A program made the position numbers and the translations under genes. A stretch of 27,172 nt of DNA, taken from assembly GCA_037144255.1 (NCBI GenBank), contig JBAWXE010000029.1:1-27172 (forward strand), in the 5' to 3' direction. The stretch is from JBAWXE01 sp037144255. GTDB taxonomy: Bacteria > Bacteroidota > Bacteroidia > Chitinophagales > Chitinophagaceae. The notes under the pieces were generated by a model. It did no database searches, was not told where the DNA came from, and worked only from the letters and a program-made list of their open reading frames with translations. Positions 1 through 7,861 of this stretch are shown piece after piece (position 1 is the stretch's first letter; the number at the start of each line of letters is the position of its first letter).

Positions 1-78
1 GGTTATAATCCACCAAAAAGAAGTAATAATAAATCTAGTGAATTACCTACAGATATAGAATATGAAGAAGTAAAATAA
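1..78 (+). CDS. C-terminal end of an unidentified gene (possible DUF4834-like small protein)
   Basis: An open frame enters from the left edge and gives 25 residues before a TAA at 76-78. The tail is hydrophilic and rich in N, S and K, and ends in an acidic IEYEEVK. Small membrane proteins of the DUF4834 type in Bacteroidota often end in a similar (V/I)-(D/E)-(Y/F)-EE tail, so that family is a candidate, but 25 residues cannot settle it. The stop lies 7 bp before the thioredoxin start, which suggests co-transcription. Confidence 0.5.
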   Translation, partial: GYNPPKRSNNKSSELPTDIEYEEVK

Positions 79-85
79 TGACACT

Positions 86-391
86 ATGAGTGCAAAAAGT
101 TTTTCAGATATCATAAATGACTCTAAGCCGGTATTGGTAGATTTTTCGGCAGAGTGGTGTGGGCCATGTAAAACAATGGCCCCCATCCTTTCGGAATTAA
201 AGAAAATTATAGGTGAATCTGCAACTATTATTAAAGTGGATGTGGATAAGAATCCAGCAGCTGCAAGCGCTTATAACATATCTGGAGTGCCAACATTAAT
301 ACTATTTCAGAATGGAAATGTTTTATGGCGTCAATCAGGTGTGGTACCTATGAATCATTTGAAAGATATTATTCAAAAATATACAAAATAA
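86..391 (+). CDS. trxA: Thioredoxin
   Basis: A cytosolic thiol-disulfide oxidoreductase that reduces protein disulfides, with its own disulfide normally regenerated by thioredoxin reductase. The 101-residue product is a single thioredoxin domain of normal length. It shows the active site EWCGPCK (C25 and C28), the preceding VLVDFSA strand, and the cis-proline loop GVPT (P69). There is no signal peptide, so it is cytoplasmic rather than a cytochrome-maturation thioredoxin. It is followed after 6 bp by the OsmC-like gene, and the pair looks like a small redox-defence operon. The name trxA is generic, because Bacteroidota usually carry several thioredoxins. Confidence 0.93.
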   Translation: MSAKSFSDIINDSKPVLVDFSAEWCGPCKTMAPILSELKKIIGESATIIKVDVDKNPAAASAYNISGVPTLILFQNGNVLWRQSGVVPMNHLKDIIQKYTK

Positions 392-397
392 ATAAGT

Positions 398-835
398 ATG
401 AGCATCGAGCACAATTATGAAGTAAATGTCAATTGGATACATGACAGAATGGGTATTATTTACTCTCCGGAGCTGAATGAAGAGATACCTGTGGTAACCC
501 CACCTCAATTTCCTAAAGGGATCAACAATCTGTGGTCGCCTGAACATTTATTTACGGCAGCTGTAAATAGCTGCCTAATGACCACTTTCCTATCAATAGC
601 AGAGAATTCAAAATTAGAATTTGTTCAATTTAGTTCTAAGGCTATGGGAAAACTGGAAATGGTAGATGGGAAATATATGATGAGTTTAGTGACACTGAAG
701 CCAGTAGTTACAATAGCAGATGAAGAGAGTAGGGAAAAGGCTGTAAAGGTATTAGGGAAGGCTGAAACTGCATGTCTGGTATCTAATTCTATAAAATCGA
801 CCATTGTTTTCGAGCCGGAAGTGAGGGTGAAATAG
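398..835 (+). CDS. OsmC family protein (organic hydroperoxide-type peroxidase)
   Basis: A 145-residue protein of the OsmC/Ohr fold, whose members reduce organic and fatty-acid hydroperoxides with a pair of redox cysteines. The two expected cysteines are present: C59 in the helix AAVNSCLMTTF and C126 in ETACLVSNS. The motif LWSPEHLFTAAVNSCL is typical of the family. The length is normal, and no signal peptide or membrane segment is seen. Its position directly behind thioredoxin suggests that thioredoxin or a related dithiol resets the catalytic disulfide, which is an inference. It belongs to the YhfA-like general OsmC group rather than to clear Ohr. Confidence 0.88.
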   Translation: MSIEHNYEVNVNWIHDRMGIIYSPELNEEIPVVTPPQFPKGINNLWSPEHLFTAAVNSCLMTTFLSIAENSKLEFVQFSSKAMGKLEMVDGKYMMSLVTLKPVVTIADEESREKAVKVLGKAETACLVSNSIKSTIVFEPEVRVK

Positions 836-857
836 GGCCTGAAAGCCATTTAGAATC

Positions 858-923
858 CTGACCAAAATCAGCTTCTGCGACGCTTTACGTCATATTCTGC
901 CAGCAGATACAGTAATACTTTTG
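858..923 (+). promoter_or_regulatory. CRP/FNR-type operator and promoter for the RIC-like/ccoI operon
   Basis: The 14-bp imperfect palindrome CTGACCAAAATCAG lies at 858-871 (centre 864.5). A perfect Bacteroidota -7 element, TACTTTTG (consensus TAnnTTTG), lies at 916-923. The box centre is 51.5 bp before the first base of the -7 element, the same distance as at ccoS and at the kinase gene. This corresponds roughly to a class I activator position near -62. No clear -33 element is seen, which fits an activator-dependent promoter. The leader to the ATG at 938 would be only about 10 bases. Confidence 0.7.
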
Positions 924-937
924 TATAAAGGGATGAT

Positions 938-1498
938 ATGGAAAATATGGCCAGACTAGAATTTACGAAAAATATAGATTTGCTATCATTTGTAGATAAG
1001 CTGGAGCGTTATCATTATGATGTGATAGAATTACTATGTACTGAAGCACAGAAACAGGCTTCTAAAGTGAATGAAATAGAAGTGAATCAAGCTACATCTC
1101 AATACAGTGCATTGTGTAATAGGCTTATTGAGGAGATGAAGCTCTACATAAAGAATAAAAAAGAGAATTTACTACCATACCTACGCAAAATAGCAGAAAA
1201 GGAATCAGAAGATCATGATTGTCAAAACTGCTCAGGTGGGGGTAAGTGCAATTTGCAACACGACCTGCAACTTTCTGAATTGAAAGAGTCTCACATGCAT
1301 ATCAAGGATATTTTATATCGCCTGCAAATGGCCACCTTGCCTCTGTATTCAGAAACCATATATCCGGATGTGTATAGGATATTACGTAATCAGATGGCAT
1401 TACTAGAAAACAGTTTTGGAGAATTATTCTCATTGGAAGAAACTTATTTGATCCCAAAAGTAGAAGAAGCTCAAAAGAACATCAATGCTAACCATTAA
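938..1498 (+). CDS. Degenerate RIC/hemerythrin-like protein of the cbb3 oxidase locus
   Basis: A 186-residue soluble, mostly helical protein. Its layout follows the RIC (YtfE/ScdA/NorA) di-iron family, which repairs iron-sulfur clusters after nitrosative or oxidative stress: helix with YHYDVIE (H26), helix ending ENLLPYL, a cysteine-rich linker (C95, C98, C104), helix with SHMHIKDIL (H119, H121), and a last helix LFSLEETYLIPKV. Two positions that are histidine in RIC proteins appear replaced: Y70 or a neighbour in the second helix, and F164/S165 in the last helix. The di-iron site is therefore probably altered or lost. The 3' end overlaps ccoI by 14 bp, so the two are translationally coupled. 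An FNR-type box precedes the gene. The start could also be M4 (947). The family assignment is by eye. Confidence 0.65.
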   Translation: MENMARLEFTKNIDLLSFVDKLERYHYDVIELLCTEAQKQASKVNEIEVNQATSQYSALCNRLIEEMKLYIKNKKENLLPYLRKIAEKESEDHDCQNCSGGGKCNLQHDLQLSELKESHMHIKDILYRLQMATLPLYSETIYPDVYRILRNQMALLENSFGELFSLEETYLIPKVEEAQKNINANH

Positions 1499-3968
1499 TG
1501 AAAAGCCTGTGACCTTTGCTGGCCCACACAGTAAAGTAGATGTACTGTGCTACCATTGTGGAACACCTTGTATCAGCGACTCAATAGCAATAGAAGACAA
1601 GGCTTTTTGCTGTGATGGATGCAAATTGGTATATGAGATATTGAATGAGAATGGGCTTTGTGATTACTACAAATTACAATCGCACCCGGGGCTATCTCAA
1701 ATAAAGCCTATCAGAAATGATAAGTATTCTTACCTAGACAACGAAGAAATAACTAAACCATTATATAAGTTTACAAATGGAGACTATACTATAGTCACAT
1801 TTTATATACCTGGAGTACATTGTAGTTCGTGTATGTGGTTGCTGGAGCATTTGCATAAGGTGAATAGTAATATTATTGAGAGCCGATTGAATTTTACTAC
1901 CAAAGAAGTAACCATACATTTTTCAAGAGAAAGAATAAACATACGTGCGATAACAGAGCTACTGGCTACCATTGGGTATGAACCATATATTAGCCTTGAT
2001 GAAGTAGATAAGAAAAAGTCAAAAATATTTAATAAGCAGAAAATATATAAACTAGGTGTTGCGGGTTTTTGTTTTGGCAATATCATGATGATGAGTTTTC
2101 CTGAATATTTATCACATAAAACAGGAATAGAAGACCAGTACTCGCATTTATTCAGGTATTTGAATTTATTATTAGCTATACCTGTTTTCTTTTATAGTGC
2201 CTCAGAGTTTTTTGTGACAGCATGGAAGGGTTTACAACAAAAGATTTTGAATATAGATGCACCAATAGCATTGGCAATAGTTATCACTTTTGCACGTAGT
2301 GTAGCTGAAATAGCTACCAATACAGGAGCCGGATATTTGGATAGTATGAGCGGCATCGTTTTCTTTATGTTAGTAGGTAGAGTGGTTCAAGAGCGAACTT
2401 ATAAGTCTATATCATTTCACAGAGATTATAAATCTTATTTCCCAATTGCAGTGAATGTGATCACTAAAGATGGGGTGGTTAGTAAGGGGCTACAGGATCT
2501 TAAAGAGAAAGATATTGTGCAACTACATAATGATGAAATAATACCAGCAGATTCAATAGTTGTTAAAGGAAATGCTTATGTCGACTATAGTTTTGTTACA
2601 GGTGAGAATGAGCCAGTGACAGTGAAGCAACAAGAGATGGTATATGCCGGCGGTAAACAAGCCGGTGGGGAATTGGTGTTGCAAGTAGTGAAACCAGTAG
2701 CCGGTAGTTATCTTACTTCATTATGGAATCATTATGCATTCAGTAAAGATAAACAGGAAAAGAATGATGCCAACAGTGCCATACACATGTTGAGTAGATA
2801 TTTCACTTGGGTATTATTGTCCCTTACCGTATGTACCGGCGTGTTTTGGGCTATAAATGACCCCAGCAAGATAATGGTAAGTACCACTGCAATGTTGATA
2901 GTAGCTTGTCCATGCGCATTATTACTTACCAGTACATTTACTAATGGAAACTTATTGAGGATTTTTAGCAATAATGGACTTTTTCTGAGAGATGCCACAG
3001 TCATTGAGCAGCTTTCGAAAATAGATCAGATCGTTTTTGATAAGACAGGAACGCTTACACAAAGAAATGCAAGTGATACATATGTAGAGGCTAATGTTGA
3101 AAAGGTTAAGGTAAGCGGATATGAGCTGACTGATATAGAAAAGGATATGTTGTATTCTGTAGTTTGCCCTAGTCAGCACCCATATAGCAATGCAATTGCA
3201 ACATGGTTAGGAGTGCGTAATATTATTTCTGCAGATGAGTGGAAAGAACTATCTGGTAAAGGATTGGAAGCAAGAATAAATGGGAATAGCATATTGGTAG
3301 GGTCTTATAGTTTTGTAGGAATATCAAATGAAAATAGTAATATAGAAAAGTCTGCCGTGTATGTGAAGATGAATGATAAGGTAACAGCATTCGATTTTTC
3401 ATTGATGTTGAGAGAGTCCATACCGCAGATCATTTCATCGTTAAGAGAGCAATATCAATTATCTCTTTTGTCTGGAGATAATGATAAACAAAGATCTTCA
3501 CTTAGTAATTTATTTAGTAACAATAGTGAGTTGCTATTTGAGCAAAAGCCCATAGACAAATTACAATACATAGAAACGTTACAGCAAAAAGGTAAACACG
3601 TAATGATGATAGGTGATGGGCTAAATGATGCCGGGGCATTACAACAAAGCAATGTAGGTATTACATTGGCCGATGATATTAATAACTTCACCCCGTCTTG
3701 TGACGCCATTTTAGATTCAAAAAGATTTGCATTATTACCATCTGTTTTAAAACTCGCCAAAGCTTCTAAGACAATTATCGGCTTCACATTCTTTATTTCT
3801 ATACTATATAATTTTGTTGGGTTATATTTTGCCATGTGTGGGTTGATGAAACCCATGACTGCAGCTATTCTCATGCCATGTAGTACCCTTACTATAGTAC
3901 TAATTACCAGTGGGATGAGCAGCGTCATTGCAAGGAGTTTGGGACTAAGTCTGAAGGATAATTTATAG
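1485..3968 (+). CDS. ccoI: Copper-translocating P1B-type ATPase CcoI (cbb3 oxidase copper supply)
   Basis: A membrane copper-exporting ATPase that delivers copper for assembly of the haem-copper centre of cbb3 oxidase. The 827 residues show, in order, an N-terminal cysteine-rich metal-binding domain (C22, C25, C29, C42, C43, C46), an HMA-like domain with CSSC (C113, C116), membrane helices from about residue 190, the transport motif CPC (475-477), the phosphorylation motif DKTGT (519-523), GDGLND (710-715) and C-terminal helices. The unusual Cys-rich N-terminus plus HMA is the FixI/CcoI signature that distinguishes it from CopA. It overlaps the RIC-like gene by 14 bp and is followed by ccoS. 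The segment before the ccoS start holds an FNR-type promoter. Confidence 0.93.
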   Translation: MLTINEKPVTFAGPHSKVDVLCYHCGTPCISDSIAIEDKAFCCDGCKLVYEILNENGLCDYYKLQSHPGLSQIKPIRNDKYSYLDNEEITKPLYKFTNGDYTIVTFYIPGVHCSSCMWLLEHLHKVNSNIIESRLNFTTKEVTIHFSRERINIRAITELLATIGYEPYISLDEVDKKKSKIFNKQKIYKLGVAGFCFGNIMMMSFPEYLSHKTGIEDQYSHLFRYLNLLLAIPVFFYSASEFFVTAWKGLQQKILNIDAPIALAIVITFARSVAEIATNTGAGYLDSMSGIVFFMLVGRVVQERTYKSISFHRDYKSYFPIAVNVITKDGVVSKGLQDLKEKDIVQLHNDEIIPADSIVVKGNAYVDYSFVTGENEPVTVKQQEMVYAGGKQAGGELVLQVVKPVAGSYLTSLWNHYAFSKDKQEKNDANSAIHMLSRYFTWVLLSLTVCTGVFWAINDPSKIMVSTTAMLIVACPCALLLTSTFTNGNLLRIFSNNGLFLRDATVIEQLSKIDQIVFDKTGTLTQRNASDTYVEANVEKVKVSGYELTDIEKDMLYSVVCPSQHPYSNAIATWLGVRNIISADEWKELSGKGLEARINGNSILVGSYSFVGISNENSNIEKSAVYVKMNDKVTAFDFSLMLRESIPQIISSLREQYQLSLLSGDNDKQRSSLSNLFSNNSELLFEQKPIDKLQYIETLQQKGKHVMMIGDGLNDAGALQQSNVGITLADDINNFTPSCDAILDSKRFALLPSVLKLAKASKTIIGFTFFISILYNFVGLYFAMCGLMKPMTAAILMPCSTLTIVLITSGMSSVIARSLGLSLKDNL

Positions 3969-3972
3969 GAAA

Positions 3973-4038
3973 CTGACCAATATCAGTTTTTTACTTGAGT
4001 ACTGTCATAAACTATGCATTTAGCTGTAGATACATTTG
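3973..4038 (+). promoter_or_regulatory. CRP/FNR-type operator and promoter for ccoS-ccoNOQP
   Basis: The near-perfect palindrome AACTGACCAATATCAGTT lies at 3971-3988 (core 3973-3986, centre 3979.5). A perfect TAnnTTTG element, TACATTTG, lies at 4031-4038. The spacing from box centre to -7 element is 51.5 bp, identical to the other two promoters of this set. Transcription would start near 4042-4045, about 30 bases before the ccoS ATG at 4073. This rules out the in-frame upstream TTG at 3995 as the natural start. Confidence 0.75.
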
Positions 4039-4072
4039 TTATAGTAAAGTACGAATTAAAATTTATTATATC

Positions 4073-4234
4073 ATGAGCGCATTATTTGTTTTAGTAATGA
4101 TCAGTTTAGGCATTGCCGCTCTATTTCTTGGTGCTTTTATATGGAGCGTGAGAAGTAACCAATATGAAGATCAGAAAGGATCGGCAATGAGGATGTTATA
4201 TGATGATGAAGTACAGAAAAATCTTTTTAAATAA
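4073..4234 (+). CDS. ccoS: cbb3-type oxidase assembly protein CcoS
   Basis: A short inner-membrane protein needed for cofactor insertion into cbb3 oxidase. From the ATG at 4073 the product is 53 residues: one transmembrane helix (about residues 3-25, ending in GAFIWSVRSNQYED) and a short charged tail with the family's acidic QYED...DDE pattern. The frame stays open upstream to a TTG at 3995, but that extension lies before the promoter -7 element (4031-4038) and does not resemble CcoS, so the short form is chosen. It sits 17 bp before ccoNO, as is usual in this phylum. Confidence 0.88.
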   Translation: MSALFVLVMISLGIAALFLGAFIWSVRSNQYEDQKGSAMRMLYDDEVQKNLFK

Positions 4235-4251
4235 CAATATCAAGGCAGACT

Positions 4252-6444
4252 ATGAGTAATTCTTCAAATCCATTCGGGGGTTCACATGTAGGACATGATA
4301 CTTTTTCACCCGCATTAGAAACCGACAAATTCTTTTACGATAATAAGATCGTAAAAATGTTTGCATTCGCCTCACTTTTTTGGGGCATTGTGGGTATGCT
4401 GGCAGGTATATTAGCAGCATTCCAGTTAGTTTTTCCGGCCCTTAATTTAGGATTGGCAGCAACCACATTTGGTAGGGTCAGGCCAGTACATACAAATGCG
4501 ATCATTTTTGCCTTTGTGGGTAATGGTATTTTTATGGGGGTGTATTATTCATTGCAACGCCTTTGTAAAGCCCGTATGTTCAGTGATAAGCTGAGCAAAA
4601 TACATTTCTGGGGATGGCAGTCAATCATTGTTTTAGCAGCCATTACACTGTTAGCAGGATTTACATCCGGTAAGGAGTATGCGGAATTGGAATGGCCAAT
4701 AGATATCCTGATAGCATTGATATGGGTGGTTTTTGGATGGAACATGTTTGGGACCATATTGAAACGTCGAGAACGCCATTTATATGTGGCAATATGGTTT
4801 TATATCGCCACATTTGTTACTGTAGCAATGTTACATATTGTTAATTCATTTGAAATACCATTCAGCTTCATGAAATCATACTCATGGTACGCTGGTGTTC
4901 AAGACGCTCTTGTACAATGGTGGTATGGTCATAATGCGGTAGCATTCTTCCTGACAACTCCATATTTAGGTTTGATGTATTATTTCATGCCTAAAGCTGC
5001 AGGTCGTCCAGTATATTCATACAGACTTTCTATTATCCACTTCTGGGCTCTTATTTTCTTGTATATATGGGCAGGCCCACACCATTTGTTATATACTGCA
5101 TTGCCAGATTGGGCACAATCTTTAGGTACAGTATTTTCAATAATGTTGATTGCGCCATCATGGGGTGGAATGTTGAACGGTTTGTTGACATTACGTGGTG
5201 CTTGGGATAAAGTACGTGAAGATCCGGTTCTTAAATTCATGGTAGTAGCGGTTACTGCATATGGTATGGCTACATTCGAAGGACCAATGTTGAGTCTGAA
5301 AAGTGTAAATGCGATCAGTCACTTTACTGACTGGACTATTGCACACGTACACGTAGGTGCATTAGGATGGAATGGGTTCTTGACTTTTGGTATTATGTAT
5401 TATTTGATACCTAGAATATTCAGAACACAACTGTATTCAAAGAAACTTGCTAATACACACTTCTGGATAGGTACTTTGGGTATTGTTTTCTATACCGTTC
5501 CTATGTATTGGGCCGGATTCATGCAAAGTCTTGCATGGAAGGAATTTACACCAGAAGGTACTTTAAAATATCAATTTTTAGATACAGTAAAACAAATGCA
5601 ACCATTTTACTTAATGCGTGGAATTGGTGGTGTTTTATTCCTGATAGGTGCTTTGGTAATGGCATACAACTTGATCAAGACTGTGAAAATGGGTAGTGTA
5701 CTGAATGATGAACCTACTGAAGCAGCTCCATTGAGTAAAGTTTATGTTCCTCATGCCACACAACACTGGCACAGATGGATAGAAAGTCGCCCTATTCAAA
5801 TGTTAGTGCTGAGTTTAGTATTGGTAGCAATAGGTGGTGCGATAGAAATGATACCTACTTTCTTGGTAAAATCTAATATCCCTACAATTGCAAGTGTTAA
5901 ACCATATACACCATTAGAACTGCAAGGACGTGATATTTATGTGAGGGAAGGTTGTTACCTGTGTCATAGCCAAATGATCCGTCCATTCAGAAGTGAAGTG
6001 GTAAGATATGGTGAGTACTCTAAAGCCGGTGAATTCATTTACGACCATCCGTTCCAATGGGGTAGTAAACGTACTGGTCCTGATCTGGCACGTATTGGTG
6101 GTAAATATCCAAATAGCTGGCATTTCAACCATATGTATGAGCCATCCAGTATCTCGCCTGGAACAATTATGCCTAATTATCCATGGTTATTTAAAAATGA
6201 TCTAGATACAGCAATAACACCTGCTAAGATAAGAGCTATGCAGACTTTGGGTGTACCTTACCCTGCAGGATTCGATATAATAGCAAATGCAGATCTGATT
6301 CGTCAAGCGGAGGGAATACGTGATAATCTTGCTAAAGACAATATCAAAGTGAAGAGTGATAAAGAGATCGTTGCACTGATAGCTTATCTGCAAAGAGTGG
6401 GTACAGATATCAAACTGGAACATAAAACAGTAGATAAAAAGTAA
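4252..6444 (+). CDS. ccoNO: cbb3-type cytochrome c oxidase, fused subunits I and II (CcoN-CcoO)
   Basis: The catalytic core of the high-affinity terminal oxidase, which reduces O2 at the inner membrane and pumps protons. The 730 residues are a CcoN domain (about 25-480, roughly twelve or more helices) joined to a membrane-anchored mono-haem CcoO domain (about 505-730). CcoN shows the low-spin haem ligand H80, CuB ligands H227, H277 and H278, Y271 in YIWAGPHH (the likely cross-linked tyrosine), and H365/H367 in AHVHVG for the two haems. E343 in the FEGPM motif is also present. CcoO shows CYLCH (C568, C571, H572) and an axial Met in PGTIMPNYPW (M640). All key residues are intact. Fusion of N and O is common in Bacteroidota. 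Confidence 0.97.
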   Translation: MSNSSNPFGGSHVGHDTFSPALETDKFFYDNKIVKMFAFASLFWGIVGMLAGILAAFQLVFPALNLGLAATTFGRVRPVHTNAIIFAFVGNGIFMGVYYSLQRLCKARMFSDKLSKIHFWGWQSIIVLAAITLLAGFTSGKEYAELEWPIDILIALIWVVFGWNMFGTILKRRERHLYVAIWFYIATFVTVAMLHIVNSFEIPFSFMKSYSWYAGVQDALVQWWYGHNAVAFFLTTPYLGLMYYFMPKAAGRPVYSYRLSIIHFWALIFLYIWAGPHHLLYTALPDWAQSLGTVFSIMLIAPSWGGMLNGLLTLRGAWDKVREDPVLKFMVVAVTAYGMATFEGPMLSLKSVNAISHFTDWTIAHVHVGALGWNGFLTFGIMYYLIPRIFRTQLYSKKLANTHFWIGTLGIVFYTVPMYWAGFMQSLAWKEFTPEGTLKYQFLDTVKQMQPFYLMRGIGGVLFLIGALVMAYNLIKTVKMGSVLNDEPTEAAPLSKVYVPHATQHWHRWIESRPIQMLVLSLVLVAIGGAIEMIPTFLVKSNIPTIASVKPYTPLELQGRDIYVREGCYLCHSQMIRPFRSEVVRYGEYSKAGEFIYDHPFQWGSKRTGPDLARIGGKYPNSWHFNHMYEPSSISPGTIMPNYPWLFKNDLDTAITPAKIRAMQTLGVPYPAGFDIIANADLIRQAEGIRDNLAKDNIKVKSDKEIVALIAYLQRVGTDIKLEHKTVDKK

Positions 6445-6462
6445 CCAATAAATTATTTAGGT

Positions 6463-6636
6463 ATGAAATTCATCAATTATTTGGAGCATATAACCGGGGT
6501 TGGAATCTTCCCTCTTATTTCACTCATAATATTCTTTGTATTCTTCACGGTATTGCTTTTATGGGTATCGAAAGCGGATAAGAAGTATATCAATATGATG
6601 AAAAGCATTCCTTTCCCGAGTAATGAAAATGAATAA
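6463..6636 (+). CDS. ccoQ: cbb3-type oxidase subunit CcoQ-like (FixQ)
   Basis: A 57-residue protein read directly from the sequence: ATG at 6463 and TAA at 6634-6636. It has one hydrophobic segment (about residues 14-34, rich in I, F and L) followed by a basic stretch SKADKKY and a polar tail. Size, topology and position between ccoNO and ccoP match CcoQ, the small subunit that stabilises the oxidase. Sequence conservation in this family is low, so the name rests mainly on context. It starts 18 bp after ccoNO and ends 27 bp before ccoP. Confidence 0.82.
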   Translation: MKFINYLEHITGVGIFPLISLIIFFVFFTVLLLWVSKADKKYINMMKSIPFPSNENE

Positions 6637-6663
6637 TTATTAGTCAATATCAAAAGGCATAAC

Positions 6664-7812
6664 ATGCGATTAAATAATAAAATATCCCTGATCATTGCAG
6701 CAGCCATCCTGCTTCTTCCATCTGTTGTTCTGGCTAATGTTCCTAGTGGACAGGCAAAGGACGGTGGTTATAACATGGTACTTATCAGTTTGATAGGTTT
6801 GATGTTGGTTTTGCTGTTCGTAATATGGATGCTGGCAAGTACGTTGCGCCAATTAGCTACTGCAGTAAGAGATAAGATGCGAATAGAAAAGGATAAGGCA
6901 TCAGGAGTCATTAAGGCCATGCTATTATTCTTTGCATTAAGTATCCCTTCTTTAAATGCAAAAGCTGCTGCTGTGGCTGATACAACATCAAAGGCAATTG
7001 CTCCTGTTTCTAAGTACATCGACGGTATAGCAAAAGATGACTTTTATACGATAATGATGGTCATCGCGCTTGAGCTTATTGTTGTCTTTGCATTGGTCAT
7101 CTATATCAGAATGTTGCTTCGTGGCCTTAACAGTAAGGTAGAAGTGCCTGGTGTTGTAGAACCCAAAAAGAGTTGGTTTTGGGATGAATTTAATGCTGCA
7201 GCATCTATTGAGAAAGAAAAGGACATCCTTTTGGATCACAATTATGATGGAATACAAGAATTAGATAATAGTTTACCCCCATGGTGGAAATACGGTTTCT
7301 ATTTAACAATAATCGTTGGGGTTATCTATTTATACCGTTTCCATGTATCACATGATGGCATGAGTCAGAAAGAAGAATATGCAGCTGAAATGCAGAAAGG
7401 TGAAGATGATAAGGCAGCATATCTTGCAAAATCTGCAAATAATGTAGATGAGAATACAGTAACACTTCTTACTGATCCTACTGCAATTGGAGAAGGTAAA
7501 GATTTATTCCAAAAGAATTGTATTGCTTGCCATTTGGCAGATGGTGGTGGTGTAGTAGGCCCTAACCTTACTGATGAATACTGGTTACATGGTGGTGGAA
7601 TAAAGGATATATTCAAAACAATCAAGTATGGTTGGCAAGATAAAGGAATGAAGAGCTGGAAAGATGATTTTTCGCCTAAGCAAATACAGGAATTAGCAAG
7701 TTTTGTAAAATCATTAAGAGGAACACATCCTGCAACCCCTAAGGCTCCACAAGGTGAATTGTACATAGAGGCAGGTTCAGAGTCTAATAAGGCAGATAGT
7801 TCTAAGAGATAG
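6664..7812 (+). CDS. ccoP: cbb3-type cytochrome c oxidase subunit III, single-haem CcoP
   Basis: The membrane-anchored cytochrome c subunit that passes electrons to the CcoNO core. The 382-residue protein has a signal-like N-terminus (to about residue 25) and hydrophobic segments near 37-60, 83-100, 128-152 and 208-227. A periplasmic cytochrome c domain follows, with one CIACH motif (C286, C289, H290) and a likely axial Met in KGMKSW (M329). The classic CcoP has two CxxCH motifs and this one has one. The N-terminal half, with its extra hydrophobic segments, is longer than in proteobacterial CcoP. The WFWDEF and PPWWKYGFY motifs are typical of CcoP just before the last helix. The C-terminus is polar and probably disordered. 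Confidence 0.93.
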   Translation: MRLNNKISLIIAAAILLLPSVVLANVPSGQAKDGGYNMVLISLIGLMLVLLFVIWMLASTLRQLATAVRDKMRIEKDKASGVIKAMLLFFALSIPSLNAKAAAVADTTSKAIAPVSKYIDGIAKDDFYTIMMVIALELIVVFALVIYIRMLLRGLNSKVEVPGVVEPKKSWFWDEFNAAASIEKEKDILLDHNYDGIQELDNSLPPWWKYGFYLTIIVGVIYLYRFHVSHDGMSQKEEYAAEMQKGEDDKAAYLAKSANNVDENTVTLLTDPTAIGEGKDLFQKNCIACHLADGGGVVGPNLTDEYWLHGGGIKDIFKTIKYGWQDKGMKSWKDDFSPKQIQELASFVKSLRGTHPATPKAPQGELYIEAGSESNKADSSKR

Positions 7813-7861
7813 TTCCAAGAATAGCGCATACTATTCAAATGGTAGCGACAAAATAGAGTAA

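Noticed and set aside
3455..3928. A 157-residue minus-strand frame inside ccoI
   Set aside because: It lies opposite the most conserved part of a clear P-type ATPase gene and shows no protein-like motifs.
3995..4072. An upstream TTG start that would lengthen CcoS by 26 residues
   Set aside because: The extension contains the promoter -7 element (4031-4038), and its sequence does not resemble CcoS.
7365..7838. A 157-residue minus-strand frame inside ccoP
   Set aside because: It is antisense to the cytochrome domain with its CxxCH motif and has no supporting features.
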